Shown here piece after piece: positions 1 to 8,316 of a stretch of DNA of 64,000 nt; the first letter of the stretch is position 1; every line of letters starts with the position of its first letter. The stretch comes from Aquabacter spiritensis. Lineage in GTDB: Bacteria; Pseudomonadota; Alphaproteobacteria; Rhizobiales; Xanthobacteraceae. A program made the position numbers and the translations under genes. The notes beneath the pieces are model-generated. The model made no database searches. It saw only the letters and a program-made list of their open reading frames with translations, and was not told the DNA's origin. The stretch lies in the NCBI RefSeq assembly GCF_004346185.1, contig NZ_SMAI01000001.1, forward strand, positions 62,001 to 126,000, read 5' to 3'.

Positions 1-243
1 ACGCTTGGGGTCCTCGGCCAAAACCAGCGCCCGCTCCCGGCATTCGGCGACATAATGCTCGTCAATGTCGAAGACATGCGCAAAAGCCGCGGTCGGCCCG
101 CCCCGCACATGCGGCTCGATGTTCACCGAGTACATGTAGGCGTCCTCAGGGAAGGGAAACGGAAAGCGCAGAAGATCGGCGTCGGACTTGCCGTAAGCGA
201 AATCACTGCGGAACGTCTCGTTCGGCTTGAACTGAAGGGTCAT
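1..243 (-). CDS. dmmC: Heme-dependent oxidative N-demethylase, DUF3445 subunit (DmmC-like), 5' part only
   Basis: The gene starts at an ATG at 243 and runs off the left edge, so only the first 81 codons are visible. The N-terminus (MTLQFKPNETF, then FPFPEDAYMYSVNIEPH and FDIDEHYVAECRERAL) resembles the DUF3445 family, now known as the heme-binding alpha subunit of the oxidative N-demethylase that converts dimethylamine to methylamine and formaldehyde. It lies 41 bp downstream of the reductase gene on the same strand, as the last visible gene of a dmmD-dmmA-dmmB-dmmC order. The catalytic part is outside the window, so the call rests on the N-terminus plus context. Confidence 0.75.
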   Translation of the reverse strand, partial: MTLQFKPNETFRSDFAYGKSDADLLRFPFPFPEDAYMYSVNIEPHVRGGPTAAFAHVFDIDEHYVAECRERALVLAEDPKR

Positions 244-283
244 GTCGCGTCCTTCCGGAACAGCTCGGCCCGGCAAGCCGGGC

Positions 284-1240
284 TCAGAAATCGATCACAA
301 GCCGCGCGCTCCGGGCACGGGAGACGCAGGTCATAACGGCGCTCTGAGCCGCCTTTTCCTCCGCCGAAAGAAAATCGTCGCGGTGCTCCACCTCGCCCTC
401 GATCACCGGCAAGCGGCATTCCCCGCAGGCGCCGCCCCGGCACAGGCAGGGCGCGGCGATCCCGGTCGCCTCGATCGCTTCGAGCAGGGTCTGGGTCTCG
501 CCGACATCGATCTCAATGCCGCGCCGCGCAAGGATCGCCTTGAACGGCAAACCGCCCGCGGCTTCGCCGAAGCTCTCTTTGTGCACCTTGCCGGGCGGCC
601 AGCCGAGCGCCGCGGCAGTCGACGCGGCGGCATCCATCAATGGCCGGGGACCGCAGACATAGAGATGGGTGCCCAGCGGCTGACGCGAAAGGATCCCGGC
701 GAGATCGAAGGCCCCGCGCCCCCCGCCGTGAATGCGGATTTCCTGGCCGGGGGCGAACGGCGCGAGCAGGCGTTCGAAAACGCCAACGTCCTCAGCCGAG
801 GAGATCTGGTGGAGTTCGAAGCGCGCCCCCCGCGCCTTCAGCAATGGCAAATAGGAGAGAAGAGGGGTGATGCCGATGCCGCCGCCGATCAGGAGATGCT
901 TTCGGGCCGACTGGGACAGGGGGAACAGGTTGACCGGGGGGGCGGCCTCGATGACGTCGCCGGGTCGGATGCCTTGGTGGAGGAAAGCAGACCCGCCGCG
1001 CGACTGCGCGACGTGCCGGACGATGATCTGGTAGCGGTCGCGGCACGCCGCCGGCGAGACGAGGGAGTAAGCGTTCTTCATCACACGGTCGGGTCCGCGC
1101 AAGGTCAGCATGATATGGGCGCCGGGCGCTGCGGTCGGCAGTTCGCCGCCGTGCAGCGCCGTCAGACTGAAGCGTTTCAGGCTCGGCGAAAGCGACTCGA
1201 TGTCGTGCACCCGGAGCGGGATGGGGCCATCGGCGATCAT
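284..1240 (-). CDS. dmmB: NAD(P)H oxidoreductase with C-terminal 2Fe-2S ferredoxin domain, dimethylamine monooxygenase subunit DmmB
   Basis: The 318-residue protein has the layout of phthalate-dioxygenase-reductase-type proteins. An N-terminal flavin-binding barrel (about 1-105, NAYSLVSP) is followed by a nucleotide-binding domain (about 108-225, GGGIGITPLL and CGPRPLM). A plant-type 2Fe-2S domain (about 235-318) carries C-RGGA-C-GE-C and a last Cys in MTCVSRA. It should pass electrons from NAD(P)H to the heme subunit encoded next. The ATG at 1240 overlaps the dmmA stop by 4 bp, which implies translational coupling. The family is certain; the specific substrate system is inferred from the neighbours. 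Confidence 0.85.
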   Translation of the reverse strand: MIADGPIPLRVHDIESLSPSLKRFSLTALHGGELPTAAPGAHIMLTLRGPDRVMKNAYSLVSPAACRDRYQIIVRHVAQSRGGSAFLHQGIRPGDVIEAAPPVNLFPLSQSARKHLLIGGGIGITPLLSYLPLLKARGARFELHQISSAEDVGVFERLLAPFAPGQEIRIHGGGRGAFDLAGILSRQPLGTHLYVCGPRPLMDAAASTAAALGWPPGKVHKESFGEAAGGLPFKAILARRGIEIDVGETQTLLEAIEATGIAAPCLCRGGACGECRLPVIEGEVEHRDDFLSAEEKAAQSAVMTCVSRARSARLVIDF

Positions 1241-1824
1241 GCGTAGATCTCCTCCGCGTCAGGCACCTCGCCCGGGGCCTCTGCGTCGACCTGAACCCCC
1301 ATGAAAGCCGCCAGGCGCCGCGAGAAATGATCGCGCACGAACAGGCTCGCCCCGCAGCCGGAACACGCGACGATCGAGGTCTTCACCCCCGCGGTGATGG
1401 TTCGGCAATGAACGCAGAAGATTCGCCGCGCCTTGCTCCCGACGTGACAGAAGCGCAATTCCTGGCGACTCATTCCGGCCTGATCAGCAATACCGTGGAT
1501 ATCCCAGAGAAAGTCCTCGGTGCCCGCCGCATAGATCCTCAGCCCCATGGTCTCGCGCGCCAGCCGATCCTGAAGCGCCGAAAAGAGATGGGCCGTGGAG
1601 CGGAAAGGCCGGATCGCCCCCGGCGCCTCGGCGAGGATCGGCTCGGGCGGCACGGCACTGCGGCGGATCACGATCCAGGTCTCGCAGGCTGCGATGTCGA
1701 ACCCCGCATCAGCCGCTTCGGAACTCAAGGCGGGGCCGTCGATCAGGAGAAGATGATGCCGGCCCGACGGGTCGAGCGCCAGGCGCTGATATTTCGGCCG
1801 GCTCTTGATGCCCTGGTCCGTCAT
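1237..1824 (-). CDS. dmmA: Dimethylamine monooxygenase subunit DmmA family protein
   Basis: This is a 195-residue protein with an N-terminal alpha/beta-looking region and a C-terminal putative zinc-ribbon or rubredoxin-like part. That part holds two CxxC pairs (FCVHC and CSGCG) followed by VRDHFSRRLAAFMGVQ, an ending I associate with the DmmA-like family of dimethylamine monooxygenase clusters. The two CxxC pairs probably bind a metal. It sits between dmmD (31 bp upstream) and dmmB (ATGA overlap). Its biochemical role in the complex is not established from sequence; an electron-transfer or structural role is plausible. Confidence 0.75.
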   Translation of the reverse strand: MTDQGIKSRPKYQRLALDPSGRHHLLLIDGPALSSEAADAGFDIAACETWIVIRRSAVPPEPILAEAPGAIRPFRSTAHLFSALQDRLARETMGLRIYAAGTEDFLWDIHGIADQAGMSRQELRFCHVGSKARRIFCVHCRTITAGVKTSIVACSGCGASLFVRDHFSRRLAAFMGVQVDAEAPGEVPDAEEIYA

Positions 1825-1855
1825 CTCCCCTCCGCCCCGTTCCGGTCTCGTCCGC

Positions 1856-4165
1856 TCATGCCCGCACCCGCGTCTTCTTGGGGTCGAAATGGGGGAAGGG
1901 CACCACCTCCGCAGGAAGGCGCTTGCGGTGGCCGTCCAATTTGCCGATCTCCACCTCGCTCTCCGTCAGGGCGATGTCCATGCGGGCGAGCGCGATAGTC
2001 TGCTTCAGCAGCGGCGATTTCGCGGCGCTTGTCACAACGCCGACTTGGGCGCGTCCGACCATAATCGGATCGCCATGGCCCACCACTTCGTTGGAATGGA
2101 CCACCAATCCAACCATGCGTCGCGCCGGATTGGCCTTGCGGCGCGCGAGCGCGGCACGGCCGATGAAATCCTCGTCCTTCTCCGCCACCGCAAACCCGAT
2201 CCCCGCCTCGAACGGGTCAGTCTGATCGCAGAAGTCGAAACCGGCAAAGACGAGGCCCGCCTCCACCCGCAGCGTATCGAGTGCATCGAGACCGAGCGGC
2301 TTCAAGCCTTTCGGCGCGCCAGCTGCCCAGACGGCGTCCCACACGGCGGGCGCGTCCTTCGGATGGCACCAGATTTCATAGCCGCGCTCGCCGGTATAGC
2401 CGGTTCGCGACACCACCAGAGCGGCGCCCAGCGGCCCGCCGAGCCGGGCAACGGCGAACCGGAACCATTTCAGCTCCCCGAGTGCGGGCTGGACCGGCGC
2501 CGTCCAGATCACCTCCTCCAGGATATCGCAACTCAGCGGGCCCTGAACGGCAATGTTGTGGAGCTGGTCCGTGGAGGATTTCACCCAGACCTTCAGCCCC
2601 CATTCCGCCGCCCGGGCGCGCAACCAAGCACCGGTAAACTCCTCGCCGCATACCAAGCGAAAATTGGCCGATCCGAGGCGGAACACGGTCGCATCGTCGA
2701 TCATGCCGCCATGCGCGTAACAGAGCGCGGTATAGACCACCTGCCCGACAGCGAGCTTGCGCATGTCGCGTGTCACGGTGCGCTGGAGCAGGAGTTCGGC
2801 GTCCGGACCGATCACCTCGAACTTGCGCAGTGCCGAGAGGTCCATCACGGCCGCCCTTTCGCGGCAGGCCCAATATTCGGCGATCGGCCCTTCTCCGGAA
2901 AAGCAGCGCGGTAGCCAGAAGCCGCGATACTCGACGAAGTCGCGCGTGAGGGCCGAAGTTCGGGGGTGGAAGGCGCTCTCGCGCGTGAGGCGCGGCGCAG
3001 CTTCGGGGCTCATGCGAAATGCGGTCCCTTTGGAGAAGGCCTCGGCGGAATCATAGACGCGGACATGGATATCGGTCGGCTCCCAGCCATTGGCCGGGTC
3101 GATATCGTCGGCGCAGGACGAGGTGGCGCAGACGAGATCGGTGAGGGCCTGGAGCAGCACATAATCGCCGGACCGAGACCAGGGTTCGTCCATGGTCAGC
3201 GCGTTCGAGCCGGAAATCGCTGTGTTGTAGAAGAAATTGATCGCCGGCCAGCCGTTTCTCCCGGCAATCGCGTACGGCTTGAGCGCCGCATTGAAATTGT
3301 CCGAACAATTGGCATGACCGGGATAGCCCATATCCTCGTAATATTTGGCCGTGCAGGCGAGCGCGAACGTGTCGTGACGGCCGACCGTATCCTGCACCAC
3401 CTCCACGAGGGCGATCTGGCGCGCGTCATAATATTTAGAGTGCAGCCCCGGTCCGGGAAAGGCCGCCCCCATGAGGGTGCGGGTGGTCGTCGCATCGAGG
3501 CCGAACTCCTCTCCGCGGTCGAGGGCGGCCGCATCGAAGGCGAGGAAGTCGGCGCATTGCCGACCTTCCACGTCGATGATCTGGATATAGTCGCCCTTCT
3601 TCACCCGATAGGCCCGCGCCTGCGCCGCCGGAATCCGGAGATCGAGCTTCACCTCTGCCAGCGGCGGGGGGAGGTCCGGCCGCCCGCCTGCCGCCCGGCT
3701 GACGCCGATGGCGAGGTCGGTGGGCGGATCCTGACAGCCGGGTTCCATGTCCGCGCCGGGGGCGGCGACGATCGCCAAGAGATCGGTCATGGCCGCCAGA
3801 GCCACCGCCGCGCCGGGGGCAGCGTCCGCACACAGCAGAATGCGCCCGGATGCCCCGGCGGCATCGATGCCACGCGCTGCGAGCAGGCGCGCCGCTTCCC
3901 GCGTCCCCTCCCCGCCCCCCGCGATCAAGTCCTCCAGCGCGACGCCCTCGGCCGCGTCGGACAGACCGAGAGCGGCCGGTGCAGAACGTCCTGCCAAATC
4001 GAAAGCAAAGAGATGCGCGGCCTGCAGCCCTTCGGGGTCGGTGACGCTGAGGCAATCGCCCGCCTTCAGCGCGACGAAGGCGCATCCGCCGCCGGGCACG
4101 CGCAGCCGCTCCTCAGGGTACGACCGGCCTGGCTGTCGATCCGTCTCAACGGCCAATCCCTGCAT
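1856..4165 (-). CDS. dmmD: DUF1989 plus GcvT-like folate-binding fusion, DmmD-like subunit
   Basis: The chosen ATG at 4165 lies 46 bp after the upstream flavoprotein gene and gives 769 residues. The first ~155 residues look like a diverged DUF1989 copy (GLQAAHLFAFD). A second, better conserved DUF1989 domain follows (about 185-375; GRQCADFLAFD, GYPGHANCSDNF). A GcvT-type aminomethyltransferase domain ends the protein (about 395-765; GGMIDDATVFR, SRTGYTGERGYEIW). GcvT folds bind tetrahydrofolate, so the protein probably captures the formaldehyde released by N-demethylation as methylene-THF. The first DUF1989 copy lacks the Cys seen in the second. Family assignment is good; the exact reaction is inferred from the dmmDABC context. 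Confidence 0.78.
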   Translation of the reverse strand: MQGLAVETDRQPGRSYPEERLRVPGGGCAFVALKAGDCLSVTDPEGLQAAHLFAFDLAGRSAPAALGLSDAAEGVALEDLIAGGGEGTREAARLLAARGIDAAGASGRILLCADAAPGAAVALAAMTDLLAIVAAPGADMEPGCQDPPTDLAIGVSRAAGGRPDLPPPLAEVKLDLRIPAAQARAYRVKKGDYIQIIDVEGRQCADFLAFDAAALDRGEEFGLDATTTRTLMGAAFPGPGLHSKYYDARQIALVEVVQDTVGRHDTFALACTAKYYEDMGYPGHANCSDNFNAALKPYAIAGRNGWPAINFFYNTAISGSNALTMDEPWSRSGDYVLLQALTDLVCATSSCADDIDPANGWEPTDIHVRVYDSAEAFSKGTAFRMSPEAAPRLTRESAFHPRTSALTRDFVEYRGFWLPRCFSGEGPIAEYWACRERAAVMDLSALRKFEVIGPDAELLLQRTVTRDMRKLAVGQVVYTALCYAHGGMIDDATVFRLGSANFRLVCGEEFTGAWLRARAAEWGLKVWVKSSTDQLHNIAVQGPLSCDILEEVIWTAPVQPALGELKWFRFAVARLGGPLGAALVVSRTGYTGERGYEIWCHPKDAPAVWDAVWAAGAPKGLKPLGLDALDTLRVEAGLVFAGFDFCDQTDPFEAGIGFAVAEKDEDFIGRAALARRKANPARRMVGLVVHSNEVVGHGDPIMVGRAQVGVVTSAAKSPLLKQTIALARMDIALTESEVEIGKLDGHRKRLPAEVVPFPHFDPKKTRVRA

Positions 4166-4211
4166 GTCGCTCGGTCTCGTCTTCTCTGCCTCGTCGCCCC
4201 ACGGCTCCGCG

Positions 4212-5615
4212 TCACGCCACCTTGGCCGGTTGGATCTCCGCGAGAAGCCGCTCCGCCAAAGCACGTTTGGCGGAATCGTCCATCTTCTTGATCTCGTTCG
4301 CGAGCACCCGCTCGTTGATCGATTTGTTCCAGTAATCCAGCGCACCGAAGCCCAGCAGCGCGGCCTTGCCGACGAACTGGCGCAGCACCTCGTTCGTCGG
4401 ACCCATCACCCAGCCGGCCTTGCCGTCGCGCAAATAGCGCTCGATCTGGAGCGCTGGCCGATAGCCCGTGCCGCCGCAGGCGTGGAGCATTTTGTCGGTG
4501 ACATGGGCGACATTCTTTGCCGCGACAAACTTCACCTGCCAGAACCAGTGCAGGACAGAGGCGCGCGGCATGGCGTCGAGGTCGGCATGGCGCGACCAGT
4601 CGCAATTGCCGGTCACCTCATCCAGCGCCTTCGCCATCTGGAAGTCGAAGGCGCGGCACGCATTGGTGTCCATGATCGCCTCGCCGACATAGTCCTGGAT
4701 GGTCGGATAGTCGGCAACCCGCATGCCGACGTCATTGTGCGTCTTGCGGGTCGTATGGCGCTTGGCGATGTCGATGACGGCAAGCGAAATGCCGTTCCAG
4801 CAGGCGGAAGAGCACAGGAGAAAGAACGGATCGACCACCTCGTCATTGGACTTCGCGCCATCGCCGACCGGGCCGACCAGCGCGTCCTTCGGCAGGAATG
4901 CGCCTTCGATCTGGATCGGCCCCGACTGGTTGCCGCGCAGACCGAGCCCATCCCACTCGGAAGGGTTCGCCTTCACCTCCTCCTTCATGACCAGGAAACA
5001 GGAGAGGTCGGAATAGTCGCCGGCGAAGCCCGGGCTGGTGGTCTGGACGATATACCAGTCGGCAAAACCGCCGGACGTCGTCCAGGACGCCTTCTTGGTC
5101 ACCTTCCAGCCTTCGCCGTAAGCCTCGGCCTTGGACGAAATCGGGTACCAGAAGTGCGAGCCGGTCTCCGGATCGGAATAAGACAGCGTCCCGATCAACA
5201 CTTCGGCGTCGAGCCGCTTGAGGATATCGGTGAGCCGGGCATTGTCATGGTGCCGCAGCAGGGCCGCCGCCACCGCGCCGAGATGCATCGTGTAGCACAT
5301 GGCGGTGGAGGGGCAGCCGTAGCGCGCAATGGTCTCGACCACCATGGCGGCACATGTGTGGTTTTCGCCGAGCCCGCCGAGGTCCTTCGGGACGATCAGC
5401 GACAGCAGGCCGAGAGAGGCGAGAGCCTCGAAATTCCGCCGGGGATAGACATAATCGGCATCGCTCTCGACGGCGTTCGCGCGGAGCGTGCTCTCGCAGA
5501 GGGCCATGAGGCGGGACTGCAGATCCATCTGGCTCGGCGTCAGGAGCCATTGCGGGTCCCATTCGAACCCGAGCCCCCAGAACTCTTCCGTCCCCCACAT
5601 TTTTACGTCGGACAT
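4212..5615 (-). CDS. Acyl-CoA-dehydrogenase-fold flavoprotein of the dmm cluster
   Basis: This 467-residue protein starts at an ATG at 5615. It has the N-terminal helical domain, the middle strand domain (WTTSGGFADWYIVQT) and the C-terminal helical domain of the family, including HACGGTGYRPALQIERYLRDG. Where ordinary acyl-CoA dehydrogenases have Y-E-G-T near the C-terminus, this protein has VMGPTNEVLRQF, so the usual catalytic Glu position is Gly. It may therefore be an oxidase- or monooxygenase-like member, or may take its base from another position. It is the first gene of the minus-strand dmm block. Substrate unknown; a methylated or N-substituted compound is a guess from context. Confidence 0.7.
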   Translation of the reverse strand: MSDVKMWGTEEFWGLGFEWDPQWLLTPSQMDLQSRLMALCESTLRANAVESDADYVYPRRNFEALASLGLLSLIVPKDLGGLGENHTCAAMVVETIARYGCPSTAMCYTMHLGAVAAALLRHHDNARLTDILKRLDAEVLIGTLSYSDPETGSHFWYPISSKAEAYGEGWKVTKKASWTTSGGFADWYIVQTTSPGFAGDYSDLSCFLVMKEEVKANPSEWDGLGLRGNQSGPIQIEGAFLPKDALVGPVGDGAKSNDEVVDPFFLLCSSACWNGISLAVIDIAKRHTTRKTHNDVGMRVADYPTIQDYVGEAIMDTNACRAFDFQMAKALDEVTGNCDWSRHADLDAMPRASVLHWFWQVKFVAAKNVAHVTDKMLHACGGTGYRPALQIERYLRDGKAGWVMGPTNEVLRQFVGKAALLGFGALDYWNKSINERVLANEIKKMDDSAKRALAERLLAEIQPAKVA

Positions 5616-5869
5616 GCGCTCTGCTCCGGCGGTCGATAACGCTGGCCCTGCCTGCTCACCGTTCTTCACAGTGAAAATTTTTGATGCCGCAGAAACTAAT
5701 CTGCCATGGCCTCGAACACGCGCAAGCCCAAAATGCGGCCGGACCGCCCATTTCGTCGGCACGCCTCGGATTATAGCAACATCCCATTTATTCCTGTGAA
5801 GAAAAACAATTGACAATAATTTCCAGCAACCCACGATAGCGGGAGAAGACGACGGGAACGGGGGATGGG
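5616..5869. promoter_or_regulatory. Divergent intergenic region of the dmm block
   Basis: This 254-bp gap separates the minus-strand flavoprotein/dmm genes from the plus-strand GcvT-like gene and is much richer in A/T than its surroundings. A perfect 11-bp palindrome TTCACAGTGAA lies at 5665-5675 and runs into TGAAAATTTTT (5672-5682). A perfect TTGACA hexamer at 5810-5815 faces the plus-strand gene, but I see only a weak -10 partner near 5832-5837. A purine-rich ribosome-binding stretch precedes the ATG at 5870. Promoter placement is tentative. Confidence 0.35.
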
Positions 5870-6994
5870 ATGGCGGAGGTGCTGCGGCAATCGATCCTCA
5901 ACGAGCGCCACAGAGCGCTCGGATCGAAACTCGAAGAATCCTGGAACGACATGTCGATTCCGCAGCATTACGCGACCGATCCCTATGCGGAGACGACGGC
6001 CGTGCGCACGCGCGCCGGGCTGATCGACGTCTCTGCGCTGAAGATCGTCGAAGTCACCGGTCCCGACGCGTTGGCCGTCCTGAACCAGCTCGTCACCAGC
6101 GACGTCGCAAAGATCGCACCCGGCCGCTCCCGGATCGCCTCCATCGTCGATCAAAACGGCGGGTTGATCGACGATATCCTGATCTATTGCGACGGGCCCG
6201 ACGCCTACCGCCTCTCTCATGGCGGCGGCGCGACCGAGGAGGCACTCGCCGGATTGACCGCCGGCAAATCCGTGACCGTCGCCCGCGACGCGGATGTCCA
6301 CATATTGTCGCTTCAGGGCCCCAAGGCGCTTGATCTCCTAGCCTTGGATACCCCGCTCGATGTGTCGGCCATCCCCTATTTCGGTCACGCACGCACGACG
6401 CTGTACGATCTCCCGGTCTCGATCGCCCGCGGCGGCTATTCCGCCGAACGCGGCTACGAAGTGTTCTGCGCCGCGAAAGACGCGATCTCGATTTGGGATC
6501 GGATCCTGGAGCGGGGTGCGCCGTTCGGCGTCATGCCGGTGTCGTGGGACTGTCTCGACATCGTCCGCGTGGAGGGCGCCCTGCTCTTCTTCCCGTTCGA
6601 CATGCCCCACAAGGATACGACGCCCTGGGAAGTTTTGATGGACTGGACAGTCGACCTCTCCAAGCCGGACTTTGTCGGGAAGCAGGCCCTGATCGACCGG
6701 CGCGGAAGCGAGCGCACGCTCCAGGCGGGCCTGGAAGTGCTCCATCACGCGGCCGTCACTCCCGGCGCGAAAATCATGTCGGATGGTGCCCAAGTCGGCG
6801 TCGTGAATTCGACCGTGTTCAGCCAACATTTGATGAAATCGCTCGCCATGGTGTCGATCGCGCCACCTCTCACCGCATACGGCACCGAACTCAGCGTGGT
6901 GGACGGCGACCAGACCTTCGCCGCAACCGTCGTGCGCACGCCGTTCTATGATCCGATGCGGTTGCGCACCCATCCTCCGGACGAGCGCGGCTGA
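5870..6994 (+). CDS. GcvT-like aminomethyltransferase / folate-binding protein
   Basis: The 374-residue protein starts at an ATG at 5870 behind a G-rich leader. It aligns by eye with T-protein-like domains: ALKIVEVTGPDALAVLNQLVTSD near the start, GGLIDDILIYCDGPDAYRL, and GGYSAERGYEVFCAA, then the C-terminal barrel (VDLSKPDFVGKQALIDRRG). It is divergent from the dmm operon and resembles the C-terminal domain of DmmD. A role in folate-dependent one-carbon transfer during methylated-amine breakdown is likely, but it is not the glycine-cleavage gcvT, because no gcvH or gcvP is nearby. Confidence 0.7.
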   Translation: MAEVLRQSILNERHRALGSKLEESWNDMSIPQHYATDPYAETTAVRTRAGLIDVSALKIVEVTGPDALAVLNQLVTSDVAKIAPGRSRIASIVDQNGGLIDDILIYCDGPDAYRLSHGGGATEEALAGLTAGKSVTVARDADVHILSLQGPKALDLLALDTPLDVSAIPYFGHARTTLYDLPVSIARGGYSAERGYEVFCAAKDAISIWDRILERGAPFGVMPVSWDCLDIVRVEGALLFFPFDMPHKDTTPWEVLMDWTVDLSKPDFVGKQALIDRRGSERTLQAGLEVLHHAAVTPGAKIMSDGAQVGVVNSTVFSQHLMKSLAMVSIAPPLTAYGTELSVVDGDQTFAATVVRTPFYDPMRLRTHPPDERG

Positions 6995-7089
6995 ATCCGC
7001 ACGGCCGCGGGCGCCAGGCATCGCACGCCCCATTTTCCCAACCTTAATCAAAGCTGCTAGAAACTGACGGAGAACGGGAATTCGAGGGC

Positions 7090-8310
7090 GTGAACGTGCG
7101 GGTGGGGACAAGCGGTGGCGAAAGGCCCGGATGTGCGCGAACCGAAGCGCATCGACGCGCACGGTCCCACAGGGGTGCCGGGCCGAAGGCTGAACGGAGG
7201 GCCGGGCTGTTTCTGGTGCTGGGTATATGTGCAACCGTCTTGGCCGGTTGCGCGTCGCGGCCAGGTCCGGACGTCCTGATCCCGAGCCGGGTCGAAGCAC
7301 CGGGGGCGGTGCCGCGGACTATCCTCGTCGCCACCACCCGGACCCGCGACCCCCGCCCCGGCACGCTGTTCACCGGCGAGCGCTCGGACAAGCTCGATTT
7401 CGCCACCGTCACCCTCACGGTGCCGCCGACCCACAAGCCGGGCGCGATCGAATATCCCAAGCAGGCGCCGGGTAACCCGAACACAGAAATGGTCGTTCAC
7501 GAAGCCGTCTATCGCGACACCGAAGCCGCGTTCCTTGACGATCTGAACGCCCAGCTTTCGCGCCTTCCCAAGGGGGAGCGACGCGTGTTCGTCTTTGTCC
7601 ACGGCTACAACACGCAATTCTCGGAAGCACTGCTGCGCCTGACGCAAATGGCGCACGATGCCAATGCCACCGCCGTCCCCATTCTCTTCACCTGGGCGTC
7701 GCGCGGCAAAACAGAGGACTATGTCTACGACAACAACAGCGCCACGGCGGCCCGGGACAGCCTTGAGCGGACGCTCACGCTGGTCAATCAAAGCAAGGCC
7801 GATCAAGTGACCATCATGGCCCATTCCATGGGGAATTGGGTCACGGTGGAGGCCCTGCGCCAGATGAAGATCGCCGGCACGATGCTGCCGCCAAACCGCG
7901 TCGGAAACGTCATTCTGGCCGCACCGGACATCGACGTGGACGTGTTCAAGTCGCAATTGAAGCGGTTCGGCACGCCGCAGCGCCCATTCATCGTTATGGT
8001 GTCGCACGACGACAAGGCCCTCGGCATCTCGGATTTTCTCGCCGGCAACAAACAGCGCCTCGGGAATTATTCGAACGACAAGGACTTGGTTGCACTCGGC
8101 GCGATCGTCGTCGACCTCACCTCGATGAAGTCCGAAGGTGATGGACTGAACCATGGAAAGTTCGCGCAACTCGCCGGTCTTGGTCCGAAAATCCGCGACC
8201 AGGTCATGAATCAGGCCCAATCCGACGGGGGAAAGCTGCCCGGCACAGTCTCGGTCGGCGAGATCCAGATCACCGGCCTCTCCCGCGCCGTCGGTCCACC
8301 AGCCGAGTGA
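7090..8310 (+). CDS. DUF900-type alpha/beta hydrolase, predicted lipoprotein
   Basis: A GTG start at 7090 behind a GAGGG ribosome site gives 406 residues. A basic N-terminus leads into a hydrophobic stretch ending LAGCAS, a lipobox, so the protein is probably membrane-anchored in the envelope. The hydrolase domain shows FVHGYNTQFSEAL and the nucleophile elbow AHSMGNW, typical of DUF900 esterase-like proteins. Substrate unknown. It stands alone and converges on epmA, with only 6 bp between the two genes. Confidence 0.75.
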   Translation: MNVRVGTSGGERPGCARTEAHRRARSHRGAGPKAERRAGLFLVLGICATVLAGCASRPGPDVLIPSRVEAPGAVPRTILVATTRTRDPRPGTLFTGERSDKLDFATVTLTVPPTHKPGAIEYPKQAPGNPNTEMVVHEAVYRDTEAAFLDDLNAQLSRLPKGERRVFVFVHGYNTQFSEALLRLTQMAHDANATAVPILFTWASRGKTEDYVYDNNSATAARDSLERTLTLVNQSKADQVTIMAHSMGNWVTVEALRQMKIAGTMLPPNRVGNVILAAPDIDVDVFKSQLKRFGTPQRPFIVMVSHDDKALGISDFLAGNKQRLGNYSNDKDLVALGAIVVDLTSMKSEGDGLNHGKFAQLAGLGPKIRDQVMNQAQSDGGKLPGTVSVGEIQITGLSRAVGPPAE

Positions 8311-8316
8311 ACCCGG

